Source: Congeria kusceri (taxonomy: Eukaryota > Mollusca > Bivalvia > Myida > Dreissenidae). Taken from it: a stretch of 64,000 bases of DNA. The notes beneath the pieces were generated by a model, which was not told the DNA's origin, did no database searches, and worked only from the letters and a program-made list of their open reading frames with translations. Both the position numbers and the translations under genes were made by a program. The first letter of the stretch is position 1; each line of letters begins with the position of its first letter. The stretch covers positions 9,214,058 to 9,278,057 of the forward strand of contig CM051034.1 in assembly GCA_027627225.1 (NCBI GenBank), written 5' to 3'. Positions 51,701-62,372 of this stretch are shown piece by piece.

Positions 51701-54700
51701 AACCGTTCCACAAAACAAAACAGCGTTTACCTTTAGTAGTGCGAACGTCAATCCACTGCTTGTACTATTAATATCCAACAACACATGTTTGCAATTCATT
51801 TTTAAGTATCCACACAGTTGTGCAATATTATATTTCATGCGAACCGTGCTAACCAGAAACGCGATTTGTTTTTGAAATCGCCATGACTGGTCAGAACGTA
51901 TATTTTAAATCATATTTTGTTTCCAAACCTGTATCCGATTATCCGTATTGCCGTTCAAATTAAGTTCAGATATCGCTGATGCATGGTTTAATTAATTATG
52001 TGTACTGTAATGCGAGTGCTTAGACATGTTAAAAACAAACTAACACGACACAGCACAATCCTATGTCAGTCGAGTGAAAACTGGTTTGTGTCGTTACTGC
52101 ACTACTCTACTGTAAACATTTATCGCATTCATGTGTTCTGAATATCCTTTAAACACTTTTCATCAACTATAATATTTAGTTTTGTATCCAACAATAATTT
52201 TCGCCCATATTTCGCAATGTATATTACTGATTTAAACTAACGCGCTGTAGAAACATCCTATAGAAACATCCTATAGATCATGCTATCTTTTAGGCATGAC
52301 ACATCTAAACATAACTGCACTGTACACACTCGCCGGTCATGCGGGTACACTTTGCAAACTGTTTGAAAGTACGGCTTACACCTCGGTTGACATTACCATT
52401 CTCGGGTTGACAATACGTTCAATCACCCTCAATGGGGTGTGATATTTATATATTATTCAAATTATAACATGCAACACTAGCAGGGGCAGTTAAATGTTTC
52501 TTTGACCAAAGACCGAAATTCTGAAGTTTGGCTAAATACTGTGTATGTGGCTATCATTAATATTACTCCTGGCTGATTAATCGATGAACAACAAATGTTT
52601 TCTTCAACTCAGCAATAATTACTTATTGTGTTTTTTGACAACAGGCCATTTTTAACTCTATCTCTATTAAAAACTATGAAAGTAAAGCAAATTCAAGTCT
52701 AGGTGTGCTCAATATATTTTCCGATTTCAATTCTCAGAATCATTTTGTTTTAAAACTATTGTATGCACTATGCAGTTCGATGTTTTTTAGCTCACCTGAG
52801 CACAACGTGCTTATGGTGAGCTTTTAGGATCACCTTTGTCCGTCGTGTGTCGTGTGTCAACATTTTCATTCAAAGAACATCTCCTCCTAAACCGCTGGAC
52901 AGATTTTCACCAAACTTCACAGGAATGATCCTTGGGTGACCCTCTTTCAAAATTGTTCAAATCGTTCCGGTCCGCTGCATATATAGGTCAAAAGAGCTAA
53001 AAATAGATTTAAAAACTGAAAACTTTAAAAATCTTATCTGAAACCACAAGGCTTGGAGCTTTCATATTTGATATGTGACATCCTCTAGTGGTCCTCTACA
53101 AAGATTGATCAAACTATGCCCCTCGGGTCAAAACTGGCAACGCCCCGGGGGTCACATGGTTTATATAGACTTGTATAGCAAAATGACTTTAAAAATCTTC
53201 TCTGAAACCGCAAGGCGTAGAGGTTTCATATTTGGTATGTAACATTGTATAGTGGTCCTCTCCAAAGATTGTTCAAATGATGCCCCTGGGGTCAAAACTG
53301 GCCACACCCCGTGGGTCACATGGTTTCTATAGACTTGAATAGCAAAATGACTTTAAAAATCTTCTTCTCTGAAACCGCAAGACCCAGAGGTTTCATATTT
53401 GGTATGTACATGTAACAATGTATAGTGGTCCTCTACAAAGATTGTTCAAATGATGCCCCTGGGGTGAAAACTGGCCACACCCCGTGGCTCACATGGTTTA
53501 TATAAACTTAAATAGCAAAATGATTTTAAAAATCTTCTCTCAAATTGCAAGGCCCAGAGGTTTCATATTTGGTATGTAATTTTGTATAGTGGTCCTCTAC
53601 AAAGATTGTTCAAGTGATGCCCCTGGGGTCAAAACTGGCCACACCCCGGGGGTCACATGGTCTATATAGACTTAAATAGCAAAATGACTTTAAAAATTTT
53701 CTCCTGAACGTTCAAGGCCTAGAGGTTTTATATTTGGTATGTAACATTGTGTAGTGGTCCTCTATAAAGATTGTTAAAATGATGCCCCAGGGGTCAAAGC
53801 TGGGCACACCCAGGGGCTCACATGGTTTATTTAGACGTAAATGGCAAAATGCTTTAAAAATTCTTCTCTGAAACCACAAGGCCCAGAGGTTTCATATTTG
53901 GTTAAAACATTATATTGTGACCTCGATTGAGATTGCATATGGGATGGGTGGGGTCACGGTCAAGGTCACTGTTACTGAAAATAGAAAAACGGTTTCCGCT
54001 CAATAACTTTAGAACGCATTGAGATATTTTAATGAAACTTAATACATAGATACTTTATATTGACACCTCGCATGGGATTGCATATGGGGCAGGAGGGGTC
54101 AAGGTCACTGTTACTAAAAATAGAAAATGGCTTCCGCTCAATATCTTGAGAACGCATTGAGATATTTTAATGAATTTTAATACATAAATACATTGTTATG
54201 TGACCTTGATTGGGATTGCATATGGGGTGGGTGGGGTCAAGATCAAGGCCACCGTTATTAATGATAGAAAAATGGTTTCCGCTAAATATCTTGAGAACGC
54301 ATTGAGCTATTTTAATGAAACTTAATACATAAGTACCTTATATCGAGACATTGCTTGGGATTGCATATGGGGTGGGTGGGGTCAAGGTCACTGTTACTGA
54401 AAATAGAAAATATAAAAACGGTTTCCGCTCAATAACTTGAGAAAGCATTGCAATATTTTAATGAAACTTAATACACATATCTTATATCGAGACCTCACTT
54501 GGGTTTGCTTATGGGGTGGGTGGGGTCAAGGTCACTGTTCTTAAAAGTAGAAAAACGGTTTACGCTCATTAACTTAAGAACCCATTGAGATATTGTAATG
54601 AAACTTCATATGTAGATACCTTATATCAAGACCTTGCTTTACGTATGTGGTGGGTGGGGTCAAGGTCAAGGTCACTGTTACTAAAAATAGAAAAAAGTTT

Positions 54701-57700
54701 TCGCTCAATAACTTGAAAACCTATTGAGATATTGGAATGAAATTTTATACATAGATATCAGGTGAGCGACTCGTGGCCCTCTTGTTTATTATTGGGACCA
54801 GTTCATACCGTATGAGACCAGTAGGCTTTGAAGGTAGCTGGTCCTGTGGACCACCACTTCCCAAAAGTTAAGGTCAAACCCTGGTATTACTGTAGAATTA
54901 TGAATACATGATTTGCATAAACATTTTTGACTGTGTAGAATAATGCATTTTCAAAATAATATATCCAGTGCTTTTCAGAACAATTCCTTTGCTACTGATT
55001 TATATTGTTTATATATTTCAGAACCAAATGCTTTCTACCACTTGATAAAATTTCGCTTAATGCCAGAAACACTGGCCCATGATTATATGCGGTTGCAGAA
55101 AGTTCTCTCCGACTACCGCTTGATCAACAATAGTGTCATCCTTGGCCCCTCAGTGACACAGTTAAATAAAAAGAGTACAAACAGTTATTTTGAAAGGTGA
55201 TAAGTTTATAATTACTGAAATGGATTTGTTCTATATAATGTTGTAAGTACAAAAGTCCTGTCTTTTTTCGTGTCCGTTTTTGACTACTGGTAATACTGTT
55301 GCACCTTGTTTGTTAGATGGTGACCTTTGATCATTTATAGGCGATTTATAATTATTCTACAAGTTTTGTAAGATCCAGCTTAAAAACAATTTTATTGCTG
55401 ACAGTTATGCTAACATGAAGTACAAATTTTCCTTGCCAAAATGTCAAATATGAAGTACCAGTCCAGATATAAATGTGTCATATTGGTACACATAGATTAA
55501 GATATACATAGGGATTGGTCATGATAATCGTGCTGGCTAATTATTTCGAAAATGTAAAAAACTACACTGTAGATTTTCCTTTAACATTTGAATTTTATTA
55601 GAAAATGTGACATTTAGGCTTATGTACATGCATAACTATTCTTCATTTGTTTGCATCTAACATCACTATAAACTGAACTTGTATATTATCAGCAGTGAAT
55701 ATTATCAGTATTGTAATTGTAAGATTAAAAACATTATTTTTGGGAAATGATCATTATTTTCATGAATACTACGCTGTGAATAAAAACATGACAATATTTG
55801 CTGTCCAATGTTGCAGTTTCTTGGACTCTGGTGGTGGAAATGTCGTGACTGCAGCCTCATTCCATCAGTAAGTGCCATACTGTCCAGCATATTATTCTTA
55901 ACAATGTTCAAGCTTTGTCTGTTCAAAGATCTCGCTTAAAATAATAAAGCAGATTCTTTTGTAAGTGCCAAAAATAAAATTCCTTATTCTGTTGTTTCCC
56001 CTGTGCCTGTTAAATTGACACTCTGCCTGCAGGTACTACATGGATGCCCGCACGGCTACCATTGACCGGTTTTACGACCCAGACGTGTTGAACATCCTGC
56101 AGTCTGAGCTTATAAACGGTGTGAACCTCACTCGTGCAGCCCAGTGCACGGCGCCGATATGGCTCGGAGAAACTAGCTCTGCATGGGGTGGTGGAGCGGA
56201 GGGCTTGTCAGACCGATACGTGGCTGGGTTCATGTACGCATCAACAACACATACCATTATCACATTATATCTGAACTATTTTGTTTAAGTTGGTTTGCCC
56301 TTGAAGTCAGTCATGTCTAACCTATTCATTTAAAGTCCATTGGAAGCATTTAATTTACATTAAACTTACTAAGTATTATGTGTGGTGTTGTGCAGGTGGC
56401 TTGACAAGCTAGGGTTGGCGGCGAGTCTCGGTGTGAACGTGGTGATCAGGCAGAGCTTCTACGGCGGACATTATGGCCTTCTGGATCAGCTGACATTGGA
56501 CCCTAACCCAGTAGGTGACGCTGCGGAATCAAGTGTTGTATTTGTGTACTCCACATTGTGTCTGAGTGGAACTTGTACTTGGTGTCATTGCGAAGTATGG
56601 GTACATATGATGACATTGAATATGGCTTGTGCAACTCTAGATTTCACTTTTGCATGATTAATTACTATTAAAGTGTAAATTGTAAATGCACAATGACAGT
56701 GTTTCAAATACAGTCTTACAGTAATGTAGATGACACAGTGCACAGAGATGTAACTTGTTCTGAAACTGTTTAGTGAATTATGGCCTTTTTGATTTTGATG
56801 ACTTTCAAAACATTTTTGGTAGCAATATATGTTTATTTCTTGTTTAGATCATCTATGTGATTTTTGCACGCTTCCTTTAGGACTACTGGTTGTCCCTCTT
56901 GTACAAGACCCTTGTTGGTTGTGGTGTGGTCAGAGTGACATCCCCTGATTCCTCAGGCAAACTCCGAGTCTACGCACACTGTACAAACACAGTCAGGTAA
57001 GCTTATATGTGATTCAATCAGTTGTGTTCTCCAGTAGACGTAATCATCCCAAAATGGTATCTCAAAGGTCTGTGTCTTGTCAGTATTTTGAGGATATATG
57101 TCATCAATGGTCCTTCTCATATACAATCATTTATGTGTAATAATTCAGTCAGTCAATGCATGTACATTCCACATTACATGAGGTATGAGACTGTTAAGTT
57201 TTTAGCTCGACTTTTCGAAGAAAAGGCAAGCTATTCTACTCGCGTTGGCTTCGGCGTCCGAGTTAGGTTAAAGTTTTTCGGTAAGCTAGTTTCTCAGGAA
57301 TGGCTTGAGGGATTTCATTCAAACTTAAAAAACATTTATTCCCCACATTAAAATGAACTTATAGGCCAAGTTTGGTAACTCTAGTTTGAAATTTGACAAA
57401 ATTATGGGGTTTTTTACACTTAGAATTTTTTTTTACATAAGCTGTATGGACAGGTTAAAGTTTTTTGGTAAGCTGGTTTCTCAGGAATGGTTTTAGTGAT
57501 TTCATTCAAACTTAGAATACTTATTCCCTATATTAAAACGAACTCATGGGAAAATTTTGATAACTCTAGTTTGAAATTTGTAAAAATTATGGGCCTTTTT
57601 ACACTTAGAAATTTTACATATCAGCTATATGGACAGGTTAAAGTTTTTCGGTAAGCTAGTTTCTCAACTTTACGTTTCCACTCCCTAACTGAGAATGGAT

Positions 57701-59137
57701 TAAGCTATTGTAATGAAAATGCAAACATAGATGCCTTACAGCGAGACCTCGATAGGGATTACATATGGAGTGGGTGGGGTCAAGGTCACTGTTACTAAAA
57801 ATAGAAAAACGGTTTCCACTCAATAACTTGAGAACAAATTGAGATATTTTAATAAAAATTAATACATAGATACCTTATATCACTTGGGTTTGCATATGGG
57901 GTGGGTGGGGTCGAGGTCACTGTTGCTATAAATAGAAAAACGGTTTCCGCTCAATAACTTGAGAATGCATTGAGATATTTTAATGAAACTTAATACATAG
58001 ATACCATATATCGAGACCTCGCTTGGAATTGCATATGGGGTGGGTGAGAACGCATTGAGATATTTTAATGAAACTTTATACATGCATACCTTAAATCGAG
58101 ACCTCGCTTGGAATTGCATATGGGGTGGGTGGGGTCAAGGTCACTGTTACTAAAAATGAAAAACGGTTTCAGCTCAATAACTTGAGAACACATTGAGATA
58201 TTTTAATGAAACTTTATACATGTATACCTTATATCGAGACCTCGCTTGGGATTGCATATGGGGTAGGTGGGGTCAAGGTCACTGTTACTAAAAATAGAAA
58301 AACGGTTTACGCTCAATAACTTGAGAACGAATTGAGATATTTTAATGAAACTTAATACATACATACCTTATATCGAGACCTCTCTTGGGATTGCATATAG
58401 GGTCAAGGTCACCGTTACTAAAATAGAAAAACGGTTTCTGCTCAATAACTTGAGAATGCATTGCGATATTTCAATGAAACTTCATGTACAGATACCTTAT
58501 ATCAAGACCTCGCTTGGGATTGCATATGGGGTGGATGGGGTCAAGGTCACTGTTACTAAAAACTAGAAAAACGGTTTCAGATCAATAACTTGTTACTAAA
58601 AATATAAAAACGGTTTCCTATCAATAACTTGAGAATGCATCGAGATATTTTAATGAAACTTCATACATAGATACCTTATATCGAGACCTCGCTTGGGATT
58701 GCATATGGGGTGGGTGGGGTCCAGGTTACTGTTAATAAAAATTTTATTCATGTGCTGACTTTAATGCATTTCATTAGAGAAAGTTGGTTTTCATGGAATT
58801 TACATATTTCTTGTTTTAGAATAAAAATGCCAGTAACTCTGACAAGCACAAGAAAAGTCGAGCGTGCTGTCCTCCGATAGCTCTTGTTTTAGTTCCAGTA
58901 CATTGTCAGTTCAGAAACTACATGTAGTTTTATCTAGCATTTTATCTACCAGCAGTACTTACCACTGTACACCAGTCTCCTCCCCTACTGTAGGTCAGGG
59001 TATGCAGGGGGCAGTGTTACCGTGTACGTGTTGAACATGGACGATGTCAGCCATGAGGTCTCGTTTGTGAGCTTCCCTGCAACCTCTCACTTGCACGTGT
59101 ACATGTTGACACCACCAGATGGCGACCTGACATCACA
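48756..59137 (+). CDS. HPSE: heparanase (GH79 endo-beta-glucuronidase), C-terminal exon(s) not found
   Basis: Heparanase cleaves heparan sulfate chains, usually in lysosome or extracellular matrix. Exons: 48756-48925, 49032-49327, 49767-49940, exon 4A 50301-50475 or 4B 55022-55196, 55817-55867, 56033-56233, 56396-56510, 56881-56996, 58994-59137. With one exon 4 this encodes 480 residues; human heparanase has 543. The start ATG at 48756 gives a hydrophobic signal peptide (about 19 residues). Recognised blocks: [44 protein letters not shown] (proton-donor Glu), [13 protein letters not shown] (nucleophile Glu at 56169-56171), [44 protein letters not shown]. The TIM barrel is complete; the last part of the beta-sandwich domain is missing, either past the LINE or lost. 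Exon 5 gives FHQYYMD where human has HHYY. Confidence 0.92.
50301..50475 (+). other. HPSE: heparanase alternative exon 4A
   Basis: 175 nt between AG (50299-50300) and GTGAAA. It completes the codon begun by the last G of exon 3, giving E-P-D-N-F, so the catalytic proton-donor glutamate is made at the splice junction. It continues through [10 protein letters not shown] and [11 protein letters not shown], matching the human stretch ending YGPDVGQP. The last AG joins exon 5 as AG|T (Ser). Same length and phases as 4B; the two encode clearly different residues. Confidence 0.85.
52789..54787 (+). repeat. 'AGCTCACCTGAGC' dispersed repeat between heparanase exons 4A and 4B
   Basis: Head AGCTCACCTGAGCACAACGT; tail CAGGTGAGCGACTCGTGGCC then CTCTTGTTT, so the outer ends carry GCTCACCTGA in inverted orientation. 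The first half is about five 165-bp modules with GCAAGGCCCAGAGGTTTCAT and GATGCCCCTGGGGTCAAAAC. The second half is about six modules with GTCAAGGTCACTGTTACT and CTCAATAACTTGAGAACGCA. No open frame. Confidence 0.8.
55022..55196 (+). other. HPSE: heparanase alternative exon 4B
   Basis: 175 nt between AG (55020-55021) and GTGATA. It reads E-P-N-A-F, closer to human NEPNSF than 4A, then [17 protein letters not shown] and VILGPSVTQ. It lies 4.5 kb downstream of 4A. Between them are a dispersed repeat and no other coding exon, which argues for tandem exon duplication within one gene and not for two gene copies. Confidence 0.87.
57204..58892 (+). repeat. 'AGCTCGACTTTTCG' dispersed repeat in heparanase intron 8
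   Basis: Head AGCTCGACTTTTCGAAGAAA, tail AGAAAAGTCGAGCGTGCTGT then CTCTTGTTT, giving inverted AGTCGAGC ends. The central part (about 57720-58740) consists of tandem modules sharing GTCAAGGTCACTGTTACT and GGTTTCCGCTCAATAACTTG with the element at 52789-54787. Confidence 0.8.
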
Positions 59138-59224
59138 GTATGTGTACATACTGGATTGGTTTGTTATAAATTGAAACTGCAGCTGTTGTTTTTGTACAAT
59201 AACGTTTGTGTGTGTTTCAATGCT

Positions 59225-59935
59225 TATTAGCGCAACTATTTTTTAAGAATAGTTGAGCTTTCCTACTACCCTGGCGTCGACATCTGAATTTGGTTGAAGT
59301 TTTTATTAAAAAGTCTTGTAACTTCAAAACTACAGATGTTATTCACTTAAAAATTGAAATATACCTTTCTCATCAACTCCAGTGTCTCTATAACACTGTT
59401 TTGTATTTTTGACAGAGTTATGCCCCTTTTTCATATAGATTTTCTGGTTAAAGTTTATATTCAACAGTTTTGTACAGTCATCAACTCCAATATCAGGGGC
59501 AACATTCCCTATAACTCAGTTTTGTATTTGACAGAGTTATGCCCCTTTTTAGCTCACCTGAGCACTATGTGCTCATGGTAAGCTTTTAGGACAGTCCTTT
59601 GTCTGTCGTCCATAGTGCGTCGTCAACATTTACCTTGTGAACACTCTAGATCCCACATTTATTGGCCAATCTTCATGAAACTTGGTCAGAACATTTGTCC
59701 CAATGATATCTCGGCCAAGTTCAAAACTGAGTCATGTGGGGTCAAAAACTAGGTCAGATTGAAGAAAAAGCTTGTTGACACTCTCGAAGTCGCATATTTT
59801 GCCCGATCTTCATGAAACTTGGTCAGAACATATTTGTCCCAATGATATCTCGGCCGAGTTCGAATCTGGGTCATGTGGGGTACAAAGCTAGGTCAAATTG
59901 TAGAAAAAGCTTGTTAATACTCAAATTTTCATACC
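59225..59935 (+). repeat. two adjoining repeat fragments downstream of heparanase exon 9
   Basis: 59225-59550 has TTTTTAAGAATAGTTGAGCT, GGCGTCGACATC and two GACAGAGTTATGCCCCTTTT modules. A second head AGCTCACCTGAGCACTATGT follows at 59551, with two modules sharing TTCATGAAACTTGGTCAGAA. The second element breaks off near 59935, where the LINE region appears to start. Confidence 0.65.
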
Positions 59936-60474
59936 CGGGTTCCGAGCCGCCATTTGCAAACAGAAAAAACGTAAACAAAGAAATAGAAAAGCAGAGAGCT
60001 ATAGAAGATAGGGCACCGAACAACATTACAAGAGAGGTCCACTACCACTATCACGTTCCACGTCGCACGTATAGTCCTTCCCTCGCCTGTCCCTCTTTTT
60101 TATATTTTTTCGTAATTTTCTAAACTTGCATAAGCGAAACGAATTGGGTTATTTACAGGTGCGGTGCTTTTGTTTTATAAGTTATATCTAGTTAAGTTGC
60201 TTTGTGAAAATTAATATTATTATTATTATTATCGTGAGGCTTACATTACTTACAGTTTTGCCTGTCAATTAGTAATATCAAATCTTTAGTATTTGCACTA
60301 TTCCCTTCATCACTTCCTTCTTCCATTAGTCTTGTCCCGGGCAATTACACATATTGCACGCATTTATGTGTACTCGTCATTTCATACGAATCGTTTTGTC
60401 ATGTTATACGTTTATTATACGCATTTACGTATACACGTCTTCTATACGCTGACACGTTATACGTTATTCCTACC

Positions 60475-61774
60475 ATGCCCAGGAGCAACAAGACTGTTAA
60501 GGGGCGGAGCACGAACCTGTCCCCTTTACTAGGGGAGGCGCTTACTGGGCAGGACGCACACCACCTGTCCCACAACACCATGCCCTTTAAGTGCCTCCTC
60601 CAGTCAGTCAGAAGTGTAGGTAAATTGACCTCCCTCTTTAATATCTTTCAGCTGGCCTCGTGTCTGACCAAGGAACTCCCCGGACTTATTGAGCGGACTG
60701 CGCCTCTGGCCTCTGGCTGTGTTCTTTTACAGCTAAAGTCCGCTCAGGCGCTCACCAGTAAGCTTTTCAAAGGAGTCTTTAAACTTGGTGTAGTCACGGT
60801 TGGGGCCTTATTACCGTCAAACATGAGGTGGCTTCAGGTCTTATTGGAGGGATCCCGGAGAACCAGGACTTACTAGAACTTCAAGGATGCCTACATTTTC
60901 TCCCTGCATCTATTGGTAGTTGTTTAATTACCAAATTAGAGCGGGTAGAGCCCTCTAGGCCACCCCCTGCTGGTTTTCCGTGGCTGGTTAAAATAACTCT
61001 ACTTACCTCTGGTCCTGTCCCTCCCAAGATCTACGTTGCAGGAACCAACATCTCCCTGGATGTTAGACCTTGCCCCGTTCCCCCCTGTCAGGTGTTTTCG
61101 CTGTCAGGGATACGGACACACTGCCAGCGGGGGTAAATGTCCTCACCCTTCTATCTGTTGCCGCTGTTCCGGAACCCAGTGCCTACGTCAATGCCCCCGC
61201 AACATCCGCCATTGTGTTAACTGATGTGGCCCGCACTCTGCCTCCTACCAAGGTTGTCCGTCATATAACTTATAAGAGAGCCTTGAACATTGGCTCTTAT
61301 GCCAGTTTCTATGGTATTTCTTGGTCTGAGGCGGAGTGCAAGCTATTAGCACCTTATACTGTTGTCCACAAGGACGGCTTCCAATACACTCCAACACCAA
61401 CCGACTCCAGGTCCAGGTCTCCACCTACACATGTAGCCCCCGGTCCTAGCATGCCCGATACCGGGTGCGCATGTCCTTCAGTTGAGGGGCCAGTGGGTAA
61501 GGTCACCCCCTCTCAACCGGTAAGTAGCCTCCCACATGCACAGGTTACTCCTCCCTTGGAGCCGGTTGCACACCATACACCTGCAAAATCACCCCTCCCT
61601 GTTTTGCCTATTCAGGGGGTCACACCCAATCAGAGACACCAACCTGTGGGTCCCAGGGGGTCTTCCCCGTTGCCAGATTGTAGTAGCAGCTCTTGTTCCG
61701 GCTCTACAATTTCCGACAATTCACTATTTAACGTTACGGGGAATGAATGCCTCGCTGGTGTCAGTACACCCTAG
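60475..61774 (+). pseudogene. LINE ORF1 (gag-like, CCHC zinc knuckles), frameshifted
   Basis: It starts MPRSNKTVKG. The reading moves between frames near 60825 and again around 61070-61220. The zinc-knuckle region reads RCFRCQGYGHTASGGKCPHP followed by CCRCSG and CLRQCP, the nucleic-acid-binding knuckles typical of ORF1 of Jockey-type LINEs. The C-terminal part is rich in Pro and Ser. Not one intact frame. Confidence 0.72.
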
Positions 61775-62372
61775 TATTCTAGAGAACCTTTCCATCTCAG
61801 ACGTCTGCAAGATAGAGGAGGAGCCCTTGGTTAGTGTGCCCCCTAACCGTCCCAGAATGGTCGACACCCAGACATCCCCTATGAGTTCTCCTGCCTTTCA
61901 GGAGACTCGTACATTAAAATTAAAGATCCGCCAGCGACATGTCACCGTTATCGCCATATACATCTCAGCAAGCTGACGGATCTAATTGCAGAGATAATCA
62001 AGGACTGGGTGTTGGGTTACTGGCTATATCACTAGTAAAATAGATTCCCGATTCAAAAGGGGCAGGGAATCTATATCCAAAGTAACCCCTAAAGTCATTA
62101 CATCCGACACAGAAAGCCATTCTGGAACTAAGGATCGTCCGATACCTCCTGACCCTGGATCCCCCCCACCGGACAGCGGCGACCCCTCCACCTCTTTGAA
62201 ACCGCCCTCTCTACCCACCTTCAACCCCCCTCCACCAAGAAATCCAGGCCAGCCCGGCCGACTCGGACCCCGGCGAAGCTCAAAGGGACCTTCTCCAGTC
62301 ATAATCTGGCCATCAGATCTCCACATGCCAATTTTAACAATTTCAAGCGCAGACTGATTTCCACTGATCACT

